From NCBI RefSeq assembly GCF_000171235.2, contig NZ_ABEA03000182.1, forward strand, positions 1-32,263: DNA of 32,263 bases, read 5' to 3'. Source of the DNA: Geminisphaera colitermitum TAV2 (GTDB lineage Bacteria > Verrucomicrobiota > Verrucomicrobiia > Opitutales > Opitutaceae). Both the position numbers and the translations under genes were made by a program. Shown here in pieces: positions 14,959-23,062 of this stretch; position 1 is the first letter of the stretch; each line of letters starts with the position of its first letter. The notes under the pieces were generated by a model. The model was not told the DNA's origin, did not search any database, and was given only the letters and a program-made list of their open reading frames with translations.

Positions 14959-14983
14959 ATTTTCAGGAAATACTGAAAATATG
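14956..14983. promoter_or_regulatory. Perfect 11-bp inverted repeat overlapping the GbsR-type start codon
   Basis: CATATTTTCAG at 14956-14966 and its exact reverse complement at 14973-14983 flank GAAATA. The left arm includes the start codon on the minus strand. This fits an autoregulatory operator of a dimeric MarR/GbsR protein. Confidence 0.8.
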
Positions 14984-15047
14984 AGAATATCAACCAAACA
15001 AGAGCGATGACTCTGGGAAACAAGACATCCCGCAACGGATCACCCCG

Positions 15048-16529
15048 TTAGAGAACTCCACGTCGTGACTCCAATGCGGTGCGAATTTCGGACATCCGCT
15101 GGCGAGTCAGAGGGTAGCGAACAATAAAAACAATGGCGGCTCCCCATAGAACCAGAGGGAGAATCAGGTAAATCCAGAACATCTTTTGCAGAGTCTCCGG
15201 TGATTGCTCCGCCAGCTTAACGTCGAACAGGCAAAGCTCCAAAAGGAAGCCGCTCAAGCCCATGGCGCAGGTCATGGATGCTTTGAAAAACCACGAGTAG
15301 AAGGCGTTCAACGACCCCTCCCGGCGTCGCGTCGTGTGCAGTTCGTCGTGGTCGGCGACATCGGCTTTCATCGAGGGAATGAACAACCAGACAGCGGAAA
15401 TCGCCCCCGACTCGAAGACCGACGAGATCAGTTGCCAATACGGATGCGCAGGCGTCAGTAGCCAGTAATTGAGCAGGTGCCCGAATATGCTGACGGCCAG
15501 CATCGAGCCCACGATGGTTTTTTTGTCGAACTTCTCACCGAGCCAGGTCCAGAGCGGGATGCAGACGATCCCGGTAACGACGAGCACGCTGGCCTTCCAT
15601 CCGGCGATCACCGAGGCCCCGGCCAGATCGCCGTGCATCACGTAGTAGATATTCAGATACTGATTGAGGCTGGCCACGGATGAACTTCCGAGCACCAGAA
15701 AGAAGGTGACTCCGATCAACATCCAGAGCGGCGGGCATTGGGCCGATTCACGAATGCTCTGCCAGAAAGGATCACGCGCCTGGCGGCTCGTCTCTTTGGC
15801 ATAATAACGTTCCTTGACGAACACGCCGGGCAACAACCCGCACATCAAAATTCCCCCGGCAATGAACCAACTGCACGTTTTCATGCCGCGCACGATGTCC
15901 GCCTTTCCCGTAACCGGATCGGCAAACCAAGGGCCGGTGATAACCGCCATCACCCAGCCGCTGACCAGACTGGTAACCTTGCCGAAAAACGTGGTCCACG
16001 CGTTCAGACGGGTGCGCTCGTCATAGCTTGGCGTCAGTTCAAGCTGCATTCCATAATACGGCATCGCCCAACTGGAGAAGGCGGTGAAAAACAGAATTCC
16101 GAATACAACGAGGTAGATGATCTTTCCGGTTTCGCCGAGCGACTCGGGAACGCGCCACAGGAACATAAAGAGCGAGGCGGTCAGCACGCTGCCAACGACA
16201 AGAAAGGGGCGGCGACGTCCCCAGCGGGTACGGGCGTTGTCGGAAAGATTGCCCATGACCGGATCGATGATGGCATTCCATGCCTGAAGGATCATCAAGA
16301 TCACCCCGAGCGTGCCCGGACTGATTCCCATTCCGATGTTGAAGTAGGGAATCCATAAAACGCCGATGGTCATCCCGGCTGCGATATAGTCGGTACTGGC
16401 GCCAAAACTGAATGCCAGTTTTTGCGGCAGCGGGATTTTGTCGTCCGGCCGCACCGAGGCTGTTGGGGGTGTCGAAGCAGTTGGCGTGTGTGTAGGCGCG
16501 GACGTTTTAGGGACGGACGATGGGTTCAT
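15048..16529 (-). CDS. MFS sugar:cation symporter of the glycoside-pentoside-hexuronide (GPH) family
   Basis: The 493-residue integral membrane protein carries about 12 hydrophobic helices after a Pro/Thr-rich leader of some 30 residues. GPH hallmarks are the early KLAFSFGASTDYIAAGM, then WNAIIDPVMGNLSDNARTRW with GRRRPF (loop 2-3) and MPYYGMQLELTPSYDERTRL. Such carriers import oligosaccharides, pentosides or hexuronides with Na+ or H+. I chose ATG 16529, which overlaps the stop of the ADP-ribosylglycohydrolase gene by 4 bp, so the pair is translationally coupled. It is the last gene of the minus-strand operon and probably imports the products of the two GH5 enzymes. Confidence 0.92.
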   Translation of the reverse strand: MNPSSVPKTSAPTHTPTASTPPTASVRPDDKIPLPQKLAFSFGASTDYIAAGMTIGVLWIPYFNIGMGISPGTLGVILMILQAWNAIIDPVMGNLSDNARTRWGRRRPFLVVGSVLTASLFMFLWRVPESLGETGKIIYLVVFGILFFTAFSSWAMPYYGMQLELTPSYDERTRLNAWTTFFGKVTSLVSGWVMAVITGPWFADPVTGKADIVRGMKTCSWFIAGGILMCGLLPGVFVKERYYAKETSRQARDPFWQSIRESAQCPPLWMLIGVTFFLVLGSSSVASLNQYLNIYYVMHGDLAGASVIAGWKASVLVVTGIVCIPLWTWLGEKFDKKTIVGSMLAVSIFGHLLNYWLLTPAHPYWQLISSVFESGAISAVWLFIPSMKADVADHDELHTTRRREGSLNAFYSWFFKASMTCAMGLSGFLLELCLFDVKLAEQSPETLQKMFWIYLILPLVLWGAAIVFIVRYPLTRQRMSEIRTALESRRGVL

Positions 16530-17959
16530 GGTGATGGCAGGATGGCCGCGTGGGGGAGTTCCTCTTTCGTCCACGGGCAGATGTGCAGATCGGGATAAGC
16601 GAGGATGACGGACGCGTCCTGCCCGGGATCGGAACTGGTCAGCTCAACGCGGACCTCATGCACTCCCGTTCCCGGATTCAGAGTGATGCGGGAACCCGCC
16701 GCACTGCGATGCGTGGCGGGGACGTAGGGCAGATTATCCGGAAGGTGAAGGACCTGTTTGCCGTCGATAAACAAGCGCGCCCTACTCCGTGCCAGACAGA
16801 TGATCGCGCGCGGTTCGTCGGCAGGGTGGCACCAGTTCCACGTTCCGCCTCCCGCCTGTTTGATTTCAGCCGGTAATTCACCGTTGGCCCAAGGAATGGA
16901 CGCGGTTCCGTTTGCTGGCGTAACCGAGATCGTCCCCGGCAACCCGGTCAATGCGGGCACCGCTTGGGGCGTCCAAGGAATCCCAGCCAGCGTTTTCCGC
17001 TCCAGTTTTCCGATCATGGCGGAGACGCGGCGGGTCAGTTCCGCCAGCGTGGCGGGGGCGTCGGGAAGATCGCGGATGCCCGGGCCGAGATAAACGCCGT
17101 CGCCAATCGGTTCCCGCCATCGAGCGGGGATATTTTCCAGCCCAACGGCTAATCCCAAGGTTGCTCCGACCGTGGCGGTGGTGCTGTCGGTGTCGTAGCC
17201 CGCATTCGTTGAAAGCAGGATGCTCTTTTCGAAATTCCCCGCCCCATGCAGCAGAGCCCAAACCGCCAGCCCGACATTGATCGGCGCATGGGTGAAGTTT
17301 TCGTGATCGTGCGACTGCAACAGCCTGCGCCGGCTTTCCCAAGGCTCCGTCTTCTGCTGATAATCGTCGATGACAAGCGCCAGCGCCCGGGCCGTCTCGC
17401 TGGAGGCTGGAATGGTCTTCAGTGCGTCATTGATTGCTGAATACGCAGGCGCGCCCGCCGCCACGCGGCTTTGCATGACGGCCAGGAAGACCTCCCCGGC
17501 GATCCCCTCGACACCATGATCGAGCGAGGCATCCAGCCCGGCGTAATAACCCGCGCTTTCCGGATCATCCGGGAACAGGCAGGCCCAGATTTCGGACCGG
17601 ATCGGAGAACCCATGCCCGAAGCAAACCCGTTCTCAAACGCGCCCGCCGCCGTGGCCGGGACGCCTCGGCGCAGATTCCAGCGGCAGCGTCCATACTCGT
17701 CCCACATGTAGTGGATGTGGCGCAGCCACGCCTTGCCAAAATCATCCGCCGTGAGCGTTCCGCTGCTTTTCTCGACAAGGTGCAGCCAGACAAGCTGCAA
17801 CTCCAGGTCGTCGTTGGGCGGCGCGATGGTCGGCACCGGATCATAGAAGGTCAATGCAAGCGGCCCGAGTTGCCCTTCGACCGGCAGGCCCAAGGTGCCG
17901 CCGATGGATTTGCCCATCCAGCAACCGTGAATTTTTGATTCAAGTGGTATCATGGTCAT
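16526..17959 (-). CDS. ADP-ribosylglycohydrolase-family protein with extra C-terminal domain
   Basis: The 477-residue protein has the ARH fold signatures: GCWMGKSIGGTLG near residues 12-24, a first acidic metal cluster NDDLE at 49-53, and the second cluster NAGYDTDST at 252-260 (Asp256, Asp258). Classical members remove ADP-ribose from proteins or nucleic acids using two Mg2+. This one has a C-terminal region of about 130 residues (from about 345) with beta-strand pattern and no match I recognise. Residue 49, Asn before DD, differs from the common DDT-type motif. The gene is locked between a dehydrogenase (19 bp) and a GPH transporter (4-bp overlap), so a role in glycoside or nucleoside-sugar catabolism is more likely than in signalling. 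Confidence 0.85.
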   Translation of the reverse strand: MTMIPLESKIHGCWMGKSIGGTLGLPVEGQLGPLALTFYDPVPTIAPPNDDLELQLVWLHLVEKSSGTLTADDFGKAWLRHIHYMWDEYGRCRWNLRRGVPATAAGAFENGFASGMGSPIRSEIWACLFPDDPESAGYYAGLDASLDHGVEGIAGEVFLAVMQSRVAAGAPAYSAINDALKTIPASSETARALALVIDDYQQKTEPWESRRRLLQSHDHENFTHAPINVGLAVWALLHGAGNFEKSILLSTNAGYDTDSTTATVGATLGLAVGLENIPARWREPIGDGVYLGPGIRDLPDAPATLAELTRRVSAMIGKLERKTLAGIPWTPQAVPALTGLPGTISVTPANGTASIPWANGELPAEIKQAGGGTWNWCHPADEPRAIICLARSRARLFIDGKQVLHLPDNLPYVPATHRSAAGSRITLNPGTGVHEVRVELTSSDPGQDASVILAYPDLHICPWTKEELPHAAILPSP

Positions 17960-17978
17960 GAATACGAAATCTCTTGTT

Positions 17979-19013
17979 TCATTCCACCGGTTTGCTGCGC
18001 AGTTTGGAGACAGTTTCGAATTGGGCGCGCTGGCATCGTTGGGGAGGCAGCCCTTTGAGGATTTGCTCGATGTCGTCCACCACAAGCTGCCCCATCCACG
18101 GCCAGATTTCGGCGATGTTGCCGGCACGGTGCGCTTGCAACAGGGTGTTGGGCGTGCGCCGTGCGCGATGGTTGGCGGGGATCGGTTCGTCGGGCCACAC
18201 GTCGATGCCCACGCGCAAGTGTCCCGTTTCGGCGGCGTCGAGAAGTTCGTCGAAATTGACCAGACCGGCGCGGCTGAGGAGCAGCACAATGCCGCCTTTG
18301 GACATCTTTTCAAAATAGCGGCGACCGATGCCACCGGCATTTTCCGTCGTGACCGCGCCCATCAAAAACACGACGGCGGCTTTCTCGAAACATTCGTCCA
18401 ACGTGGCGGGCGTCACGCCGAGTTGTTCGCGCAGGATGCCTGGGGGTATCCACGGATCGTGCGCGAGGATTTCGCCGCCGAAACCCCGCAGCAGAGGCAG
18501 CAAGGCGCGGCCCACATTGCCGCAGCCGACCACGGCCAGCTTGCGACCGGACAGGAGAATGGAGTCGTGGTTGTCGCCTTCGCCATAGAGCGTTTCAGTT
18601 CCGGTGCGGATGGCTGCATCCGCCTGATGGATACGGCGGGCGAGGGAGAGGGCCATGCCAAGCGCCATCTCGGCAACCGGTTTGGCGAATACAGGCCCGG
18701 TGGACAAAACAGGGATGCCGCGACGGTGGCATTCGGCGTAGTCGATATTGGGCAAAAAATTGCTCTCGACGTTGAAGACTGCTTTCAGCTTGGGCGCTTG
18801 GTCCAGCCTCTCCTTGGGCAGCGGGGACTGGCCGATCAGGATTGTCGTTTCCGGCAGGTGGCGGTCGATGTGTTCCGCAGGCGCGGGCGAGTCGCCGTCA
18901 TGCCAAACGACTTTGCCGAGCGATTCGAGGCGTGCCTTGGTCGCGGCATCGAAAATCAAATCCACCGGACGCGGATGCGGATCAAAAAGGATGAGGGGAC
19001 GTTGTTCAGTCAT
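17979..19013 (-). CDS. D-isomer-specific 2-hydroxyacid dehydrogenase
   Basis: The 344-residue NAD(P)-dependent enzyme has the cofactor motif GCGNVG at 163-168. The catalytic triad typical of the family is present: Arg248 in LLSRAGLV, Glu276 in DVWPDEP, and His295 in LLQAHRAGN. The family interconverts 2-keto and 2-hydroxy acids (glycerate, lactate, phosphoglycerate and sugar-derived acids); the substrate is not evident. The start is ATG 19013; the in-frame extension upstream overlaps the GH5 stop. It lies 47 bp after the GH5 gene and 19 bp before the ADP-ribosylglycohydrolase gene. In context it may act on a sugar acid or on a carbonyl made in the same pathway. Confidence 0.9.
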   Translation of the reverse strand: MTEQRPLILFDPHPRPVDLIFDAATKARLESLGKVVWHDGDSPAPAEHIDRHLPETTILIGQSPLPKERLDQAPKLKAVFNVESNFLPNIDYAECHRRGIPVLSTGPVFAKPVAEMALGMALSLARRIHQADAAIRTGTETLYGEGDNHDSILLSGRKLAVVGCGNVGRALLPLLRGFGGEILAHDPWIPPGILREQLGVTPATLDECFEKAAVVFLMGAVTTENAGGIGRRYFEKMSKGGIVLLLSRAGLVNFDELLDAAETGHLRVGIDVWPDEPIPANHRARRTPNTLLQAHRAGNIAEIWPWMGQLVVDDIEQILKGLPPQRCQRAQFETVSKLRSKPVE

Positions 19014-19060
19014 GACATTAGTCTGCGGTATGCTATGATAATATTTATTAAACGATTTTA

Positions 19061-20665
19061 TTACCTGCCAGATGTGAAACTGGGTTTTGTGTTTTTCGAA
19101 AACCAAGAGCGCAGGAGTTTTTCTCTCGGCGTTGGTTCAGGACTGGGGGACTCGTTTTTTATGTCAGGTCCGTGTTCTGCGCTCCATCCATGCCACTCCC
19201 TGTAGGCATGATAAGTCCAGTCCCATCCATATTCTTCGAATAAGTCTATCATGTCCTTGATATACTCATCCGATCCAGGCGACCAGCGGACGGCGCCAAA
19301 TTCGCCAACGAAGATGTGGCATTTATGGGCCTTTTGAAAGGCGACCACCGGGGCGAGATCCTGACGGATGCGATCCTTGTTCCAGAGTTCCTTCTCAATC
19401 ACACCGGGGTAGGTGACGGGCTTTTGGTTTTCGTCCCAAACACGATTATGAGTGAGGTCGCCCGGACTATAAACATGCGCACTGTAAATCACATTGGGAA
19501 CGTCCACGGGCTTGAGAGTGAGATAGCCGTCGGGCAGGCTCATGAGTTCGGATTCGATCATGATGGGCTTCTCCGTATCGATTTTACGGATTTCAGAGGC
19601 GACCCGTTGAGCGAGATCGTTCCATAACATCGCGCCCTCCTGCCATGTTGATTGGAGAGGTTCGTTGGCGATATCGTATGCCAGGATGACGGATTCCCCT
19701 TTGTATCTTTTGGCGAGCATCTGCCACACTCCAACAAGCCGGTCCTGATTTTCCCTGCTGACAAAAAGCCGCTTGGAGAGGGACTGAAGATTCAGGACAA
19801 CATAGAGGCCATATTTCCGGCATAGGGGAAGCACCCGGTCAAATTGCTGCAACTCCCGTTCAAGGATGTCGTGATAATGCCGGGTTTCAAGGCCATCGGC
19901 GAACGTGCTTTCTCCCAATTGCCAGCGGATGACGTTGGCATTCCATTCGTTTGCCAGCACCCGAATGTCTTCCTCTGAAATCGCATAACTGACTTCCACT
20001 CCCCGAAGTCGTGGGAGGGAATGTCCTTTAAAAAACGGAGGCCTGACCGTTCCCACGATCGAGTCCTCTTCAGCAGTCTTCACGACGGTTACCTGAATAT
20101 CCCTGAACCACACCTTGCCGGTGACATTTTCCATCCCCATCTCCAGCCAGGCCGCTGTTGTGTCTTTCGGGATGGAAAAAACGAAACCAACCTTGGTCCA
20201 TGGAAATGAACCGACTGCAATATTTGCCTGTGGATAGCTAAGATCTTCGACATTGGCCATCCCCCCCCCGGAATTCATCACGCCGCTCCTGCCTTCCAAG
20301 GTTGCCCGAAAGACCGCACCATTCCACGGCTGTTGTTTTTGCGTGATATTCTCCGCCCGGATATGGGCTGAGGCATAAACGGTATATCCTCGCAATGCTT
20401 CAATTGGAAACGAGCGGCGCAGGGAAATCTGTGTGTTTTTGTTTTTTTCGGGAATATTGAAAACAATGCCTTCGGCATCCAATGAATACAAAGCCGGATC
20501 GCCAGACTCGACCTTCCAGTTTTGTAATAGTTGCTCCTGGCTTCCGTGTGTGAACACCTCTTTCAGCAAGATGTTTGAGTTTCCTTTAGTTGAAGCGTCC
20601 ACAGTAGCGGTAAGATTGGTCGCCAGCAGGAAAAGGGTGGCAACGATTGCAAGGTAGTGTCTCAT
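19061..20665 (-). CDS. Secreted GH5-family glycoside hydrolase, paralogue A
   Basis: The 534-residue protein starts at ATG 20665 with a signal peptide (about 1-24). Then comes a carbohydrate-binding-like beta-sandwich (about 30-200) containing PWNGAVFRATLEG and NSGGGMAN, followed by a GH5 catalytic domain (about 215-510). The predicted acid/base is Glu335 in AYDIANEPL and the nucleophile Glu455 in FVGEFGAVRW; His397 in SAHVYSPG lines the active site. It is about as long as, and clearly homologous to, the gene immediately upstream, so the pair arose by tandem duplication. The DIANEP and GWDWTYHAYREWHGWSAEH motifs recall endoglucanase-like GH5 enzymes. The exact substrate is unknown. It is fifth in the minus-strand operon. 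Confidence 0.92.
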   Translation of the reverse strand: MRHYLAIVATLFLLATNLTATVDASTKGNSNILLKEVFTHGSQEQLLQNWKVESGDPALYSLDAEGIVFNIPEKNKNTQISLRRSFPIEALRGYTVYASAHIRAENITQKQQPWNGAVFRATLEGRSGVMNSGGGMANVEDLSYPQANIAVGSFPWTKVGFVFSIPKDTTAAWLEMGMENVTGKVWFRDIQVTVVKTAEEDSIVGTVRPPFFKGHSLPRLRGVEVSYAISEEDIRVLANEWNANVIRWQLGESTFADGLETRHYHDILERELQQFDRVLPLCRKYGLYVVLNLQSLSKRLFVSRENQDRLVGVWQMLAKRYKGESVILAYDIANEPLQSTWQEGAMLWNDLAQRVASEIRKIDTEKPIMIESELMSLPDGYLTLKPVDVPNVIYSAHVYSPGDLTHNRVWDENQKPVTYPGVIEKELWNKDRIRQDLAPVVAFQKAHKCHIFVGEFGAVRWSPGSDEYIKDMIDLFEEYGWDWTYHAYREWHGWSAEHGPDIKNESPSPEPTPREKLLRSWFSKNTKPSFTSGR

Positions 20666-20694
20666 GGGCAGTTTTCGAGTCGCTTGGAGTTGGA

Positions 20695-22338
20695 TTATTC
20701 TTTGGGAAAATCGAATCGTTGGTTCTTGGCGAACCAACTCCTTAAGAGTTTTTCACGTTCAGTTTGAAAGGCCGCCGGCTTGGTATTCTTGATATTGTCG
20801 TCATGCTCCGCGCTCCATCCATGCCATTCGCGGTAGGAATGATATATCCAGTCCCAACCATATTCCTCGAAAAGTTCTATCATATCCTTGATGTATTCAT
20901 CCGAGCCAGGCGACCAGCGAACGGCTCCGAATTCGCCCACCAGAATATGCCCGCCATAGGTTTCCTGAAATTTACGAACAGGGGCTAAATCTTGTTCGAT
21001 CCGTTTTTTGTCCCAGTAATCATTTTCGATCATGCCCGGATATTTAACAGGTTTCTGATTTTTATCCCAAACTTGATTGTGCGTAAGGTAACCCGGGCTG
21101 TAAACATGAACGGAATAAACAACATTGGAAACGCTTACCGGCTTTAGCGTGCGAAATCCATCCGGTAAACTCATGATCTCGGCCTCAACAATGATCGGTT
21201 TCGCGGGATCAACCTTCCGGATTTCTTCGGCCACGTATTGCGCCAGTTCGTTCCATAGCAAGGCTCCCTCCTGCCATTCCGTCTGAATGGGTTCATTGGC
21301 GAAATCGTAAGCGATGACGACTGGCTCGTTTTTATACTTCGCCGCAAGCATCCGCCATACATTGACGAGTCTTTCCTGGTTTACCTTGCTGTTGAAGAGT
21401 TTTTTGGAAAGTGACTGGAGATTGAGAATAACCCCGATGTCATATTTGCGGAAAAGGCGCAAGGCACGGTCAAATTGCAGCAGTTCACGTTCGAGTATTT
21501 GATCGTAATGGCGTGTCTCCAAACCCTCGGCAAACGTGCTTTCTCCCAACTGCCAGCGAATCGCATTCACATTCCATTCCTGGGATAAAACCCGCACATC
21601 TTCCTCTGAGATTGAATAGGTGACTTCAACGCCTCTGAGGGCGGGCAATGAGTGTCCTTTGTAATAAGGAGGCCCCGGGGTTTTGGCGATGGGCTCCTGT
21701 TCATCCGTGCGAACAATTTTTATGGACAGGTTGCGAATGCGCATTTTTCCGGGAACTTTTTCAAGTCCTATATGCAGTGCCGCCGATTTGCTGTTCGCTG
21801 GAATGCTTGTTAGAAATCCGACCTTGGTCCAAGTGCTATTGTTTTCTTCGATTTTGGCCTGGCTGTAATTGGTGTCTCCAGCATTTGCCATCCCACCTCC
21901 CGAGTTGGTTGTGCCGGATTCCGAAATCACTTGCATGCGTATAATCGCACCATTCCACGGTTGTGGTTTGGAGCTTGGAATATCTTCTGTTTGGACTTCA
22001 GCGCTTATATAAGCAACGGTGCCCTTTAGCTTCTCCAAAGATAATTCGCGCCTGATCATGAGGTCGCTGTTGCTGTCACCAGACGAGGCTGGGGCAGGTA
22101 ATTCAAATGACACCCCTTGTCTGTCCGCGACTATTTTGCCTGCTTTGAGATCATTCGGTTTTTGCCAGCCATCAAGGAAACCGTCCGGCTCCTCTCCAGC
22201 AACTGCCCAAGTATAAGCGAGTTCCCCTTTTTTAGCAGGTGTTCCGTTGGCATTGCCAGCGATGGTTGTGCAAATCGGGAAACTGACAATCGCAAGTAAT
22301 ACGAGAGAAGCGATGGTGTGAATAAAAACTTTCTTCAT
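20695..22338 (-). CDS. Secreted GH5-family glycoside hydrolase, paralogue B
   Basis: The 547-residue protein has a signal peptide (about 1-28), a beta-sandwich region (about 35-210) with PWNGAIIRMQV and NSGGGMAN, and a GH5 domain (about 225-520). The acid/base is Glu349 (AYDFANEPI) and the nucleophile Glu469 (LVGEFGAVRW). Long identical blocks with paralogue A (RWQLGESTFA, EWHGWSAEH, GSDEYIKDMI) show a tandem duplication, while their signal peptides and binding domains have diverged more. The gene is 29 bp upstream of paralogue A. A C18 tract lies 39 nt before its start. Codon use here is a little more AT-rich than in the neighbouring plus-strand genes. Confidence 0.92.
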   Translation of the reverse strand: MKKVFIHTIASLVLLAIVSFPICTTIAGNANGTPAKKGELAYTWAVAGEEPDGFLDGWQKPNDLKAGKIVADRQGVSFELPAPASSGDSNSDLMIRRELSLEKLKGTVAYISAEVQTEDIPSSKPQPWNGAIIRMQVISESGTTNSGGGMANAGDTNYSQAKIEENNSTWTKVGFLTSIPANSKSAALHIGLEKVPGKMRIRNLSIKIVRTDEQEPIAKTPGPPYYKGHSLPALRGVEVTYSISEEDVRVLSQEWNVNAIRWQLGESTFAEGLETRHYDQILERELLQFDRALRLFRKYDIGVILNLQSLSKKLFNSKVNQERLVNVWRMLAAKYKNEPVVIAYDFANEPIQTEWQEGALLWNELAQYVAEEIRKVDPAKPIIVEAEIMSLPDGFRTLKPVSVSNVVYSVHVYSPGYLTHNQVWDKNQKPVKYPGMIENDYWDKKRIEQDLAPVRKFQETYGGHILVGEFGAVRWSPGSDEYIKDMIELFEEYGWDWIYHSYREWHGWSAEHDDNIKNTKPAAFQTEREKLLRSWFAKNQRFDFPKE

Positions 22339-22377
22339 TACAAAATAGATGCTGGTGAGGGATTGAAAGGAGACTCC

Positions 22378-22395
22378 GGGGGGGGGGGGGGGGGG
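22378..22395 (-). repeat. Poly-C tract (sense), C18, between the prepilin and GH5 genes
   Basis: Eighteen G on the plus strand are C on the sense strand of the minus-strand operon. The tract starts 1 nt after the prepilin stop codon and ends 39 nt before the start of GH5 paralogue B. It is the longest in the window. Confidence 0.95.
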
Positions 22396-22396
22396 A

Positions 22397-23035
22397 TTAT
22401 TCTTTCCCCCAACGAGGATCGTTATACGTGATGATTTCCTTGATGCGTTCTATGTGACTATCGACAAAGGCATAGTTGGCGGCTTCGGAGTGTCGGCGTT
22501 CGATAGGATTGGTCGGACCATAAGGGCCATGACACTCGGAGTTCACATTGCCTTCAACGAGCAGAATGGTCGTTGAAGGGCTTACAACAAATGAGCGGCG
22601 ATAGTTCCATTGACATCCGACCTCTACGTCGGGGTTCATTGTGCCGTTGAGCAAATAGGAAACGGCACGAGCGGCAACGGGTTTAAATGATGGACATATA
22701 AGTATGCCCGCTGCTCTATGCTCACCGAGCGCTTCTTTATTAAGTCCAACGTAAGAGGCGATTTTTTGCATCCAGGTTAGGTCGCCGGTGTTTTTGTATG
22801 CTTTTGGAAACAGGTCGTTGTGTTCGTCGGCGTAGAGGTTGAGAGCCATGGCGATCTGTCGCATGTTTGAGGCACATTGCGCAGCCCGGGCTGTCTGGCG
22901 GATTTTGCCAACGGTGGGGATGATAATGGCCGCAAGTATGCCGATGATAGCAATGACGGTAAGCAGCTCGATGAGCGTGAAGGCGTTGCAGGCCGATGGC
23001 GCAATCGTGCGTCGTGGCGAGGTTTGAGTCTTCAT
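22397..23035 (-). CDS. Prepilin-like protein with variant H-X9-DS motif
   Basis: The 212-residue product starts at ATG 23035. A basic leader, the prepilin peptidase site (CNA before FTLIELL) and a hydrophobic helix nearly identical to that of the copy at 2318-3061 are visible. The C-terminal motif is degenerate: His in ERRHSEAAN is followed nine residues later by Asp-Ser (FVDSHIERI) in place of Asp-Gly. The role is unknown; it is predicted to be membrane inserted as a pseudopilin. It sits between a probable (alpha/alpha)6 enzyme gene and two GH5 genes, which parallels the other cluster. The sequence directly before its ATG is all pyrimidine (C15, T, C5), so there is no Shine-Dalgarno site. 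Confidence 0.9.
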   Translation of the reverse strand: MKTQTSPRRTIAPSACNAFTLIELLTVIAIIGILAAIIIPTVGKIRQTARAAQCASNMRQIAMALNLYADEHNDLFPKAYKNTGDLTWMQKIASYVGLNKEALGEHRAAGILICPSFKPVAARAVSYLLNGTMNPDVEVGCQWNYRRSFVVSPSTTILLVEGNVNSECHGPYGPTNPIERRHSEAANYAFVDSHIERIKEIITYNDPRWGKE

Positions 23036-23056
23036 GGGGGAGGGGGGGGGGGGGGG
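23036..23056 (-). repeat. Poly-C tract (sense), C15-T-C5, directly before the prepilin start codon
   Basis: On the minus strand, C15 (23056-23042), one T and C5 (23040-23036) run straight into the ATG at 23035. The ribosome-binding region is thus entirely pyrimidine. The 27-bp gap to the upstream stop consists almost only of this tract. Confidence 0.95.
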
Positions 23057-23062
23057 AGTTGA

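Noticed and set aside
20261-20269. C9 run on the plus strand within the GH5 paralogue A gene
   Set aside because: On the sense strand this is G9 encoding a conserved Gly run (NSGGGMAN), shorter than the tracts reported and present with mixed codons in the paralogue.
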